From Phoronis australis (taxonomy: Eukaryota; Phoronida; Phoronidae), in NCBI GenBank assembly GCA_002633005.1, contig NMRA01000044.1:12182-48318 (forward strand): 36,137 nucleotides of DNA, in the 5' to 3' direction. The translations under genes were made by a program, and so were the position numbers. How positions within the stretch are numbered: position 1 is the stretch's first letter; each line of letters begins with the position of its first letter. Below, one piece after another: positions 23,699 to 33,665 of this stretch. The notes under the pieces were generated by a model, which was not told the origin of the DNA, did no database searches, and worked only from the letters and a program-made list of their open reading frames with translations.

Positions 23699-23758
23699 TG
23701 GCGTAGATGAAGTAATTTCCCACAAAACATTATTTCGCGGGTCGACCGAGACCGAGCA
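23699..23758 (+). repeat. Diverged copy of the GGCGTACATGAAGTAAT repeat family
   Basis: This sequence aligns over about 57 bases with the reverse complement of 21705-21766. Shared blocks include ATGAAGTAAT, TCCCAC and TCGACCGAGACCGA, with roughly 80% identity by eye. It lies just downstream of the stop codon of the minus-strand gene, probably inside its 3' UTR. Confidence 0.5.
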
Positions 23759-23828
23759 ATTGTATTGCTTTAAACTATTTTTAGAATGTTTCATGATACA
23801 AATCATGCAACATACATTTTTAAAGTGA

Positions 23829-24594
23829 CTACTGTTTTAGTAGTCCGTAGTATGGCAACATAGCGGGATTTTTATTATAAGGAACATATTTAAATTGTGG
23901 ATTGATCATTGAGTAGTAAGGAGGTTGTCGCCTTCTTATGAACAAAGGATCCTCCCATACTCGATCACCGCGAAGAGAAACTGGGGCCAAATCCCTTTCC
24001 TCCTTCATTAAGACGTCATACCCTACAACACCTCCGCCTACTTTAGGGTAGACACTGTGTCCGCTGTTCAAGATATGCATTGGTGAATATACAACGGCTT
24101 GTCCCCGATATTTAACATAAACCCTGAATGGCATAATGACATCACCCATCCACCATGATTTCGATTCATATTTCACCGGTATCGGGAATAAATGAGGAGA
24201 TGCGTTCACATGGTGAGCAAACATGCACAAATCATAGCTTATCATGGGAAAAAACTCCGGGAATAGCATCGTGCTCCCATTCCTCATTGTGCAGCACGTG
24301 GAGAAGAAGTCCTCCTTGAACACGTGGGCATTTGTGGATGTAGAATAGATGGAGGTGCTGACAGCCGGTTTATTTTCGAGAAGAAAATTTTCAAACTGTC
24401 TCAGTATTGGAAGCGTTGAATCTACTTTAGCTCGAACGTTTACATCAAGAAGATCAGTGCGAGTTCTTTGTATATGCGCGTCCGCATCAATAAAAATGTA
24501 ATAAACTGCCCCTGCATTGGCCAAGTTCTTTGCTGTGTAGTTGTGTAGCATATTACGGCCAACGTTCAAAGTTGTATGGGGCGCGTAGAAATAC
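23829..24594 (-). CDS. Terminal exon of a type II membrane glycosyltransferase-like protein
   Basis: This is exon 3 of 3 and carries residues 101-355 of a predicted 355-residue protein. The acceptor CTTTGTTTACAG precedes G at 24594; joined to exon 2 it completes an Arg codon without breaking the frame, and TAG is at 23829-23831. The exon holds the probable catalytic domain. YYIFIDADAH puts a DxD-type motif at Asp137-Ala-Asp139, the metal/nucleotide-sugar site in GT-A folds. A preceding GRNMLHNYTAKN helix and later SWWMGD, NSGH and GGGVVGYD blocks follow. Sequons at N119, N206 and N231 suit a luminal domain. The inferred role is sugar transfer in the Golgi lumen; acceptor and donor are unknown. 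I recall similar uncharacterised families in amphioxus and other invertebrates but cannot name an orthologue. Confidence 0.75.
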
Positions 24595-25354
24595 CTGTAA
24601 ACAAAGAGTGTCAAGTTAGTCGAATGTTTTTCTCAGTGTAACATACCGAGATTTTATATGTGTATACAGCTGTATGTAATTGGAGCTTTGCATTCTTCCT
24701 GATTCAAATTTTCAACGTGATTAACGAAATCTTCTCAAACGGCGTCTAAGTATAACAATGAAATCGGGCACTGCAAGCAATGATCTGCTTGTTAACCTTT
24801 GCGATGTCCATTAAATCCTCGACGAGTGAAAAATCTAATTCCACGTCTTCAAACCTCAAAGAATCATTTGTTATCCCGCGACAGTCATTTGTGGAAAGCG
24901 ACTAGTTAATAAATATATTAGAAAGAATCGATTGCAGACAACTCCCTTTTTGACACGTAAATAACAACGGACATATTAATCATCAAATCTCCTTCTAAAA
25001 TAAAACAGTCGAAGCCTTCATTGTTGAAACTGTTGTCTCCGTTTTTTTCGTGGCCAAATAAAGAATCTAACACTGTTGCTTACAACAGTACACGATTAAG
25101 AAAGTGTGCAAGATTTTGTACAAATCCATTGTCACAAAAAAGAAACATCATTTTACCATTATCATCAGAAATAGAAAAAAAACGATGAAGATTAGTCAGG
25201 ACACGGCCGTTTCGCCTCCAGCGAAACCTTTGAGGGAATCTTACGTACTGTACATGTACATTTATAGAAAGGTAAATGGCAGCATTGAACCAATAGCTCT
25301 GCTGTATCTGAAGCCCATCGGAATTACGGTACGATTCTTTGAAGAAAACGATGG

Positions 25355-25431
25355 AGAGAGGATACAGAGGGAGTGATAGTGAGGGAGGGACAGAGGGAGG
25401 GGCCGGGAGGGAGGGAGGGAGGAAGAGATAG
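25355..25431. repeat. Purine-rich low-complexity tract (GAGGGA)n
   Basis: Imperfect GAGG and GGGA repeats form a nearly pure purine strand inside intron 2 of the glycosyltransferase-like gene. No function is indicated. Confidence 0.7.
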
Positions 25432-25639
25432 ACAATTCTTGGAGAATTTTTTCTGTATAAAAGGTTAGGTACGTGTTTTGCACTAAATTAGTCTTACCCG
25501 CCGACAACACGCGAATGGTCGCCAGTGCTTTATACAAACCTCCTTTTTGAAAGGCATGTATTTTTGGACTCCTGCAATCTACATTGTATATTTTTTTCTT
25601 AAAATCGTTAACTATTTGTAGCTGCTGTCATTGTCTTAC

Positions 25640-25927
25640 CTTACATGTGGATAGGAATTGTTCGTGCACACCTTTTTGTAAGACAACACAACCACGAGGC
25701 AACGGCATTTTTCGGGATCACCAACAATGTCGGAGCGGAAGTGGTATGCAGACAAACACTGCGCTGTTTGCGTATGGTAAATGAATTTGACTCCCACCTC
25801 GGTATTTGCAGTGGTGTTCATAGGCTTTAAGGATGAATCTCGCACTTGGAACACATAGACTTGTTGACAGAGGAATCCGATTACAAAGACACCAGCTATC
25901 ACCAATGGCACAAATATACGTTGTGTT
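25640..25927 (-). CDS. Exon 2: membrane anchor and stem of the glycosyltransferase-like protein
   Basis: The acceptor is TTACTTTCGTTACAG before A at 25927; the donor is AAG|GTAAGA after 25640. The exon is 288 bases and enters and leaves in phase 2. It encodes residues 6-100. A signal-anchor helix (IFVPLVIAGVFVIGFLC, residues 9-25) is followed by a stem with sequon N42 and a Cys-containing region. It then gives KCRCLVVVLSYKK, a likely first beta strand of the catalytic fold, and sequon N94. The topology fits a Golgi type II enzyme: short cytosolic tail, one transmembrane helix, luminal domain. Confidence 0.75.
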
Positions 25928-27014
25928 CTGTAACGAAAGTAACAAGAGGTTAAAAAGTTTAAAGACCTAGTCACACATGTTTTCAACGGTTATTAAGGTC
26001 TTAAATCATGCTTTTAAGAAGTTTTTGACACCTTCATGTTCTACAGAGTCATCCCAAGGAAACCCGTAGGCGAAAAATCCTTAAAAATTCGCACGTGGCA
26101 CGTGACAATCTGGAGCCGTGTGACATTCCGCCAATTTAGATTTATTGCGAATTCGGAAGTGAAATTCATTCAGGAACGATTGAGTAGCAAGGCCTCTATT
26201 CTGCTATGCGAAGAGTGCTTGACAGGGAGTAAAACTTGGGTAAACATTTTACATTACAACAAACATGCAATGAAAGAAATTCCGACAATTAGCGAATCAA
26301 AATATTAAGAAATAACATTTTGACAGGGAAAAACTATTCACTAGGAGGCGAAGAGGAGACAAAAACCAGCCATGATCATTGCCGGTGGTAATAGGGCCGT
26401 CCCGAATTACACGGCAATAGAACTCTCCCGTGTCTTGGAGATACGAAAGCGCGTGACCTAGTTTTGCAAATCAGGCACATTTTCGTGTCTCTCATTTATG
26501 TCGTGAAGCCGAACTTTTGCAGATCACGCATCACCGTTGACCAAACTTTTTCACGGCGAGGTTGCTGCTTACAAAACAGCGGTATTACTTCGTTGGCATT
26601 GAAAGGACGAACGGAGTAATGCAACCGAGATCAACTTGAAAAGAGCCAGACAACAACAAATGACATGTGAAAATCTAGTGCCACAAAAAACGAGGGATCA
26701 AATGCGCCTGACGGATGTTTACGGCATTGTGTGTAAATACTGCGAGATTCAGGAGTCGCTGTGTAATCGTGGACGTCCTTCTTACAGGCAAACTTTTATC
26801 ACGTTGAGACGAAGTCCTGGATTTGTACACAACTGAAATTTAGTAAATTGTTTTCTGATTTGGGCCGAGGTACAAAATTGCACCCTTACCTGAACCTGTA
26901 CGCGTAGAGGTGGAAACAAATGCGCTCACACACTGTTTGTGATAGTTTTTGTCTGGTCCAAAGTGCACTGTTTATTATCCAATGACAAAACAAAACAAAA
27001 GTATTACGTCTTAC

Positions 27015-27120
27015 CTGTAATCACACATTTGGAATCGTCTAAAGCTCCCCCAGTAAATCTCACTGGTCGAGTGCGATATACGTGGTATCAGGCAAGATAA
27101 TTCCTCTATTGAAGACACAT
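27015..27120 (-). CDS. Exon 1 (coding start) of the glycosyltransferase-like protein
   Basis: A TTATTTTTTCAG acceptor borders 27120, and TTACAG|GTAAGAC is a strong donor at 27015/27014. The frame set by exon 2 is open across the whole exon. I place the start at the ATG at 27026-27028, which gives the cytosolic tail MCDY plus a split Arg, as short as usual for type II Golgi enzymes. The coding parts then total 1068 bases (14 + 288 + 766), exactly 355 codons plus stop. The frame is also open upstream of this ATG, so an N-terminal extension from an earlier exon cannot be excluded. Confidence 0.6.
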
Positions 27121-27129
27121 CTGAAAAAA

Positions 27130-28640
27130 TAACGTTTGTCTAATATTCACATGTGCATACAACATTAACAACCATTCCCAGAGCAAATAAAAAGATCACT
27201 CAAGGCCACCCTTCAGGTTCGCAATACTGTGTCTCTGATGCAAAAATGACCAGCATTGTTTTAACAAGTATTTAACAGTACTTAGTTGTTTACAATTAGG
27301 ACCTTTTAAAGGCCTAATTGTAAATTGTAAATCGTGGAATATTTAAAATTTTCGCGACAGCAAAGGCTACATTTTGCAAATGAAAAATAATATTTTTCTA
27401 ATATCAAAAACAGGTATATTGCATACCAAGAAAAACGTTTAACGATATTGAGGAGTGTTAAACAGATGAAATCACAAAATTTATGGTTATCATTACTGTA
27501 TACTGTTGAAGAACAATTTTTTGATATTTTTACAATCTAATGACCCTAAACTGTGTTAAATCGCCTGCTTCCAATTCGAAAACTGGCAAAGCATCGTACA
27601 GACAATGTAATGCAATTTACCGGCACATGTGAAATGATACGATGGTCATCTCACGTGAATATCCAAAATGTTGAAAATAAATCATAACTAGGAGTATTGT
27701 TGAAACCGTATTTCAGGCGCCGCCTCGTTTAGTTTTGTGAATTCGCCACAGGTGGCAAAAGCTTGGTTTGTTTGCTCACCTACAACAAGTTTATTTCTGT
27801 CTTTGTTAAAGAGAGTTGTGGCCCGCTCAAATAAAACTGACTTAGCTAATACAAATCTTAAATATCAATTAATAAACTTAAATCTGTTTCAAGTCGGTTT
27901 CAAGAAAGAGATCTTAAGTTTGAATTAAGTTTTTGACTTGAGTTTTCTCTAAATTTTGACTAAATCACCTGATGCGGAAGTTTCGAGTTTGGAAGTCGAG
28001 AAAATCTTAGCCTTAAGTAAAAAATGAACTGATGACAGTTTCTTGGTATGGACCCCTGGAACGCGTGAACTCGTGAAAATTAAAACAGATCGTGGCGGAC
28101 CTGCTTTTTGGGATCCTAACGTAAGAGTTAGTCACTTATTTAATGTTGCAAAAATTTCTAGAAGAAATCGTCAGCTTCCCTATTTTCAAACACAGACGGA
28201 AAAAAAATTCATCCCTATGCAGTTTCCAAATTCTTCGCCCAAATGATCTATATGCGCTCATGTGCTCAAAGAATTACCGAATAATCTTAAGCGCAAAATA
28301 GCCATTGTTTTATTTAGATCAAAAGTAGAATGTCGTATTTTTCTTAGGTCTGTGTCTTGACATATCAATTACGGAGACGTGCTTTGTTTCGTGATAGAAA
28401 TATCGACAAAGTGGCGAGCAGTTGACATGTCGTTTTTGTGAAATTTAAAACTAAAGGAAAAATTCTTTGACATCACAATATACGAAAAAAATGTTACAAA
28501 TACCTGGCGAGAATCACTTTGAATAATATAATTTAGTCGCTTTTACGCGTTCTAAGACACTTAAAGACCAAACACCAAAACGACTTTTTGTTCATGAATC
28601 GGCCTTTTCTGAATTTTCGTCTTCGGTCATGAGCTCGAAT
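27130..28640. other. Upstream flank of the glycosyltransferase-like gene; no gene seen
   Basis: A 5' UTR exon and promoter for the minus-strand gene should lie here, but I cannot place them. A near-perfect 32-bp palindrome (TACAATTAGG ... CCTAATTGTA) lies at 27291-27322. Short frames at 27737-27928 and 28043-28246 have no motifs. Confidence 0.4.
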
Positions 28641-29186
28641 TTCGACCTTAAGCAGTGGCGGATTTAAAGGAATCCAAAAGTCCCATGCCCCCTCTAAAAT
28701 TTCCCCAGATTCCATTTGGCAGTTCGGGGGTGCGAATGTCTGACGGGACAAATCCTGGCAAATGCTCTGCCCTGGCCCAACTCAAAATCCTGGATAAGCT
28801 CCTGTTAAGTAAACCACTTTTCATTAAACGGGCCCCGGGAGCTGATGGTTGGGAGAAAGCCGAGTTAAACGTCAGAGTACTTTTTTCTTATGACCGAAAA
28901 CGAATGCGAACTTAACAGAAAAGTCACTGAGATGGCTACGTTAGTAAGATGGCTAAGCCGTTCTGTAATATGAGAATTTTGCCGCCCCAGTGGTTAGCAC
29001 CAGTAATTTTTATATGATACTTTTGTCCCGTATTGTACAAGTACCGTTGCCAGCATGTGGTTTCAAAACACAAGCTTAACCGATATCATCGCCTTAAACT
29101 ACATTCAGTGTATAATTTAGCGAAAATACGTTAACCAGTTTTTCGATCACTGAAACAGTTTGAAGATTTTTTCGATACAGTAAGAC

Positions 29187-29426
29187 ATGTTTGTAATACG
29201 TAAAAGAGACATATGCAGAATTGCTATAGCTGTGCATATCCAGGTTACAATCATTATAAGTAAATATTTCCTAGCTACTGAGCTTGGCAACGAGTTCAGT
29301 AATTATACAGTCATGCAAGAAAGCACGACAAATGCAACAGTAACACCGAAAGGGCCAGAGGTTGTAATAAACATAAAAAATATTTCAAAATATAAACCCA
29401 ATGTATTATTGAATAGTGTTAAATAG
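29187..29426 (+). CDS. Candidate short type II membrane exon or small protein
   Basis: A 79-codon frame starts at an ATG. A positively charged N-terminus (MFVIRKRDICR) is followed by a hydrophobic helix (IAIAVHIQVTIII). A luminal-type segment then carries sequons NYT, NAT and NIS before TAG at 29424-29426. This layout is that of the first coding exon of a Golgi type II protein. A weak donor-like A|GTAAAT overlaps the stop. No downstream partner exon was found and I do not recognise it. Confidence 0.27.
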   Translation: MFVIRKRDICRIAIAVHIQVTIIISKYFLATELGNEFSNYTVMQESTTNATVTPKGPEVVINIKNISKYKPNVLLNSVK

Positions 29427-29786
29427 TAAATCCCGTGCGAAATAGAAAGTATAGTTTGAATGGCTACAAAGCCATCTGGCCTCAAAAACACAGTTTTTAA
29501 TTTAGACCACCTACCGTTGTGCAATTGGTCTCGAATTTATAATTAGTCAAACCAGGTGTGATCTCTTGGCTTGGATAGAACTGACACTTTGTTATTGAGA
29601 CCATGCAAGCTCTACAAGTGCCATGCTATTCGCTGAGTGTGGTCTCGAGTAAAACCCAAATATCAGCCCTTTGCAAGATAAAAAATCACCTTCTAGCCTG
29701 CGTGAAAAACAAATTGAGACAATTTTTATAGCGGTAAGTGATCTAAACCAAAACTTAGATAAAAATAAATACATTTAATACAACGT

Positions 29787-29879
29787 ACGAGTTTGTACCA
29801 GTGTTTATTATATCGAGATTCGTTCAAATATTTTTGCAAATCACGAATCTTGTTATAATCACCACTGGTACAAACACGT
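29787..29879. repeat. Foldback hairpin element with ~37-bp arms
   Basis: The left arm (29787-29823) and the reverse complement of the right arm (29842-29879) share TTTGTACCAGTG, ATTATA and AGATTCGT blocks, with about five mismatches in 37 bases. An 18-base AT-rich loop separates them. This looks like a very small foldback or MITE-type insertion beside the CA microsatellite. Confidence 0.5.
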
Positions 29880-29889
29880 AAGTTGTTTA

Positions 29890-29924
29890 ACACACACACA
29901 CACAGACACACCCACACCCACACC

Positions 29925-29972
<48 letters not shown>

Positions 29973-29976
29973 AACA
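29890..29976. repeat. (CA)n microsatellite with CCCACA interruptions
   Basis: CA dinucleotides are interrupted by GACACA and CCCACAC units. It cuts off the LINE ORF2 fragment that lies on its right. A single undetermined base (N) occurs at 29995, so length and the nearby sequence may be unreliable. Confidence 0.9.
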
Positions 29977-29996
29977 TATATGGGNGTGCACTGAGG

Positions 29997-30415
29997 TTGT
30001 CTTCGGACAGTGTTCCAGATTCACATATAGCAATGACCATGTAATTGTTGTCTGTAATAACTTGCTTGAGAAGATCAAATCTTGAAAGATTGTTCGCCTT
30101 GATACTGTTGATATTAGTGAATAAGACCTTGAAGCTGGCTAAACCCTGAGTGCCTGGTCCTGGATTGACCTCTATGTCACCAGCAGTCAAAAGACTTTGC
30201 TCAATGATAACTCGGATATCACAACATGAGTTCTTCATTGTGCAGTAAACATTACGTAAGTGCTCAGTTCGGGGTCGTTTTCGTAGTAGAAGAGTGAGGT
30301 CGAGCGTAATAGACGAAAAGCAGTGGGGTATTTTTGTTTTCCAGACACCCGAAGAATTATAATTATTATGTCTGTAGTTAAATACTGATAATTTCATACA
30401 GTTCATAGTTAACAT
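29997..30415 (-). pseudogene. CR1-like LINE ORF2 start with a 2A-like motif and endonuclease beginning
   Basis: The minus-strand frame opens at an ATG at 30415. About 78 leader residues precede SLLTAGDIEVNPGP (GDIEVNPGP at 30155-30181), which fits the 2A consensus D(V/I)ExNPG|P. Then comes FKVLFTNINSIKANNLSRFD and YMVIAICESGTLSEDN, the first strands of an APE-type endonuclease. 2A-like motifs at the start of ORF2 are known in CR1-clade and other APE-type non-LTR elements of marine invertebrates; ribosome skipping there would release the leader. The frame runs into a CA microsatellite and an N, so the endonuclease body and RT are absent. Confidence 0.7.
30155..30196 (-). other. 2A-like ribosome-skipping motif
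   Basis: The residues SLLTAGDIEVNPGP are encoded here, with the Gly-Pro junction at 30155-30160. All canonical positions (D, E, N, P, G, P) are present. Activity is inferred from the consensus only. Confidence 0.75.
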
Positions 30416-30726
30416 GCTTATCTAACAAGAGAAAAAGAAATTTATACAAGTGTCTGAATATACTAAAAGTAATGAAGTAAGGACAAAAGCTATAAACACT
30501 AGGGTAGGCATGAAAATTCCCACAACCACTAATTTAATTATATTGAGTTAGGCTAAATTTCAAGTGTCAAATTCGGAACACGGCGCATTCGTAACGGAAC
30601 TATGGTTAAGTATACTGTAGGCTCTCCCGCGATATCCCAGGCGACCGGCAGTGGCGCTGCGCACTACGATTCAGTTTCCGTCGTCTGCTCCACTGTGCAA
30701 TGAAGAAAATTTACTTCATTTTTTAA

Positions 30727-30993
30727 AGAAAATGGAACCTGAGTGACGATGAAAAAACAAAAGCTGCTGGTAAGATGGGATTTTTAATCGAAGCCTTAGT
30801 GAATCACTCAGAAACTCGCAATACTCTCTTTGTCAAACCTTATGTTAAGACGATTTCCAAAGCAATCCCGTCATTATTGCCAAAACGAAAAACGGATTTG
30901 GTCTTTTGGGCATTTGAAGACTATTATAAATACGACAAATTTGTTAAGAATCAATGGCACAAAACGTGTAATAAGCATTACAAAAAGAAGTAG
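30727..30993 (+). CDS. Coding-like exon or transposon fragment of unknown family
   Basis: The frame reads KWNLSDDEKTKAAGKMGF, then a Lys-rich mixed segment, then FWAFEDYYKYDKF and NQWHKTCNKHYKKK before TAG at 30991-30993. Just before it is a pyrimidine-rich stretch ending TTTAAAG that could be an acceptor. A GTAGGT donor-like site overlaps the end. The Trp/Tyr-rich pattern and CxxxH pair look like real coding sequence. It lies in the 1.7-kb segment that separates LINE ORF1 from the ORF2 start, on the opposite strand. I do not recognise it. Confidence 0.33.
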   Translation, partial: RKWNLSDDEKTKAAGKMGFLIEALVNHSETRNTLFVKPYVKTISKAIPSLLPKRKTDLVFWAFEDYYKYDKFVKNQWHKTCNKHYKKK

Positions 30994-31059
30994 GTTTCGC
31001 GCGCAAATGCTGTGGACCATAAACAAGTAGGTCTCTTAGTATGAGATTAGTAGAGAAAT

Positions 31060-31130
31060 CGTTGTGGTGTAGTGGTAACGCACGCGCGCTCTATGCTCAA
31101 GGTCGTGGGTTCGAGTCTTTTGTACTTGTG
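31060..31130 (+). repeat. tRNA-like sequence (SINE head or tRNA pseudogene)
   Basis: An A-box-like TGGTGTAGTGGTAACGCACG is followed by a B box GGTTCGAGTCT about 33 bases on. The T-arm partner (CTTTT instead of CCCAC) does not pair and the acceptor stem fails, so this is not a functional tRNA. T-rich sequence follows. Confidence 0.5.
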
Positions 31131-31139
31131 TTTTTCCTG

Positions 31140-32080
31140 TTTGACACGTTCTCCGTGTTTTTTTTTTTTGCCTTTTTTTCTTGGATAATACTTCAGGAAT
31201 TAAGGAAAATACTTGATTTTTAGATGTAAAAACAGAAAACCCCCCTCCCGACCTTCCCCCATTCGGTGCTATGCGCATCTACAATCGTGGTTCAGTTTGC
31301 GCAAATGTTTACAGCCGGACAAAATGTTGGGCCCCCCCCCCTTGTGATATCCTATACTAAAAAAATAATCGTTACTAAGATAAAAGATGTTCTGATTTTA
31401 CTCCTTGTTGTTTCATTGTTATTGGGAAGCCATGCGTGTAGGCTGTACCTAATTGACCCAGAAGAGCATTTAAAGTACATTATCACTTGCAAAATCAAAA
31501 TTCAAATGAGATGTACTTTTTGCTGCACCGAGTTTGCCCGTGGGCCAAAAATTGTCATGCCAATATCAAAATCAAAATTTATAGGCAAGAGCTCAGTTTG
31601 GCTTTGTTTGAGCACATAATTATGTTATTGTGTCACAGATTTTTTACAGAACGACTTGTAAGCATACATCGACACGTTGTAACTTCTAGTAGGCTCTAAA
31701 TTTATGTTAACGTGTACCAAGAGAGTATGCACTGGCCTTTTGGTAACCACAATGAAGCAATTTCTATAAACTTGGATTTGGGGTAAATTAGGAGTCAGAA
31801 AATAATAGTGTGATTGAAGGTAATAGTCACTATGACGGCTCGTCTTAGTTATGTAACCCTTTCATTATAAGCACTGCACCTGTAAACGGATGAGTGGGTT
31901 AAAGACGAGAATTTGTTTATTAATGGGTGGCCTGTAGGAGTAGACTCGGAGTGAAAAAGACTCGGGCTGCGCCAGAACAGAGTAAACAAACATGGCGAGA
32001 GTTGACTAAGGGAGTACACCATATTTTACATTGAATAATATGTGTTGCGTTCTACAAGTCATACTTGCCAATTGATGAGG
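31140..32080. other. No supportable gene
   Basis: The stretch holds poly(T), C-rich runs (about 31240-31260 and 31330-31340) and short frames on both strands without motifs. In a complete LINE the ORF2 would begin just left of 32089 on the minus strand, but nothing ORF2-like is seen here. Confidence 0.4.
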
Positions 32081-32088
32081 AGTACAGA

Positions 32089-32877
32089 CTAAAGTTCACA
32101 GTTTTCGAGCACAAGTAAGTCTGTCTCGGAAGAGATTTGCTTGATCTTGTTGTCTTTCAGTTGAATCAAAATGTTTCCATCATGGGTCCAGGTTCTGTTT
32201 ATTGTGTGTGACTTCACGAGGCGCCGACATCGAGCAAATAGACTGGATCTTCTTTTGGTCAAATTTTCGTTAATGTACAGTGGTCTGTCTTGGGATCTGA
32301 GTTTACTTTTCTGGTGGAGAAACATCGCACGGGTGTTGTAAGCTATGAATTTGCATATGATTGGCCTTGACTGATTGGGTTTCTTGGGTCCTAGTCTATG
32401 GGATCTACATATGTGTTCGTAACTGATGTCGATATTAAGCTTCTTGCCGAGATCAATAACAGCTTTATCTGTGTCCCCTTTGCGTTCGTTATCTGGCTCG
32501 CTGATTCCATGGATTACTATGTTATTTCGACGAAAATATTGCTCGAGACTGTCCACACTATTTTGAAGGTCACTCACTTGCACTTTGAGGTCATGAATCT
32601 GGTCGTCCTTTTCCTTTAGTTTGGATTTATAGAAGCTCTTAATCTCGTTTAGGACAGGATCTATTAGTTGCTCTATCAAAGTTTTGATCACTTCTGGCGA
32701 TGTAAGTGCCTTTTGAAACCTCAGGATTTCAGGATCACTTTCACATGTACTGCGATCTGCCTCACGGACTGGGGTAATGCTTCTAAAATCCAGTGTAGTT
32801 TGCGTCATCTTCTTAGAAATCACATTTAGAGCAGTGCTTTCGGTGCTGGCGTTCCTTTTTCTGTTTTCGTCCTCCAT
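32089..32877 (-). CDS. Intact LINE ORF1 protein (coiled coil plus RRM-like domain)
   Basis: This is a complete 262-codon frame from ATG at 32877 to TAG at 32089-32091. ORF1 proteins of non-LTR elements bind the element RNA and assemble the retrotransposition particle. Residues about 60-115 are heptad-rich (KSKLKEKDDQIHDLKVQVSD), predicting a coiled coil. SLEQYFRRNNIVIHGI (about 110-125) opens an RRM-like domain, followed by ICRSHRLGPKK (about 156-166) and RPIICKF (171-177). A basic C-terminal part contains YINENLTKRR and WTHDGNI (about 201-236). This pattern is shared by ORF1 of CR1, L2 and L1/Tx1-type elements. The frame has no stops, implying a recent insertion or constraint. No ORF2 follows within the next 1.6 kb. 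Confidence 0.8.
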   Translation of the reverse strand: MEDENRKRNASTESTALNVISKKMTQTTLDFRSITPVREADRSTCESDPEILRFQKALTSPEVIKTLIEQLIDPVLNEIKSFYKSKLKEKDDQIHDLKVQVSDLQNSVDSLEQYFRRNNIVIHGISEPDNERKGDTDKAVIDLGKKLNIDISYEHICRSHRLGPKKPNQSRPIICKFIAYNTRAMFLHQKSKLRSQDRPLYINENLTKRRSSLFARCRRLVKSHTINRTWTHDGNILIQLKDNKIKQISSETDLLVLENCEL

Positions 32878-32989
32878 GGTTTGAAATTATGCCTTGTTTC
32901 TCGTCAAAATTAGGTGGAAAATTTTCAGAAATTCAAATTCACATCTGACGGGAAAAAGTCACGTGACAGTCATTGAGGTACCTTGGCAG

Positions 32990-33580
32990 AGACGATGGAG
33001 GTATTGGATTACTATGCGGATATTTGTAGTTTAAAAGTTAATTATTCTTAACAGTGTTTTTTGGGCTCGAAAAATTTTCTAGAAAATTAAAATGCAGTTT
33101 TACTACGTTTTGACAGTTGAGATTAAATTTCAATGTTAATTTAGACAACATATTAAATGATATTAATTTTATTTTAAACTTTTGGAAATTAAAAATATGC
33201 CGAAGACATGGTCTAGAAGAAAATTCACTATATTTATAAAAGTAACGGTTATAACAACACTAACTTCATTACCTAGTACGTCTCTAGCTTTTTTTCAAAC
33301 ATATTTAGAATAGCAAAACCAGATAAGATAAAAAAGCTGTATTGAATTGCAAGAAAAGTGGATGAGACTTTTTACTTCCGAATCCTCAGAGTTTGCTATT
33401 CTAAATCCTAATGCATGGAGACTTTTTTGATGAACAAATTGAAGATAAATAAAAAAATTCTAACACGAATATTTACACAATTAGGCATCTTGAAATAACA
33501 AACATTATACCACAATATTAGCCTCGAATGGCAAATACAACCGTGTAATAACCCATTTACTTATCTCACCAGTGAGATAA
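32990..33580. other. AT-rich DNA, nothing recognised
   Basis: No frame of interest and no repeat could be supported. The first ~100 bases right of 32880 may be the 5' UTR of the LINE. Confidence 0.4.
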
Positions 33581-33587
33581 AATTTTG

Positions 33588-33665
33588 GCGGGAACCGAGG
33601 CCGGTTTCAAACCCAGGCCGCAGAAGTTTCGAGTCGACGACTTTACCACTACACCACTCAGCGTC
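33588..33665 (-). repeat. tRNA-like SINE head
   Basis: On the minus strand, TGGTGTAGTGGTAAAGTCG (A box) is followed by GGGTTTGAAACCGG (B box) in a paired GGCC/GGCC T-arm-like context. The acceptor stem does not pair. It resembles the tRNA-like unit at about 31060 in its A box, so both could be heads of one SINE family. Confidence 0.5.

Noticed and set aside
16285-26185. Possible shared repeat between about 16295-16325 and 26150-26180 (GGAAGT-AATTCATTCAGGAAC)
   Set aside because: The match is only about 24 bases with no convincing extension, too short to call a family by eye.
29726-30078. Cys/Val-rich protein segment read across the CA repeat
   Set aside because: It is translation of a microsatellite and an N base, not a domain.
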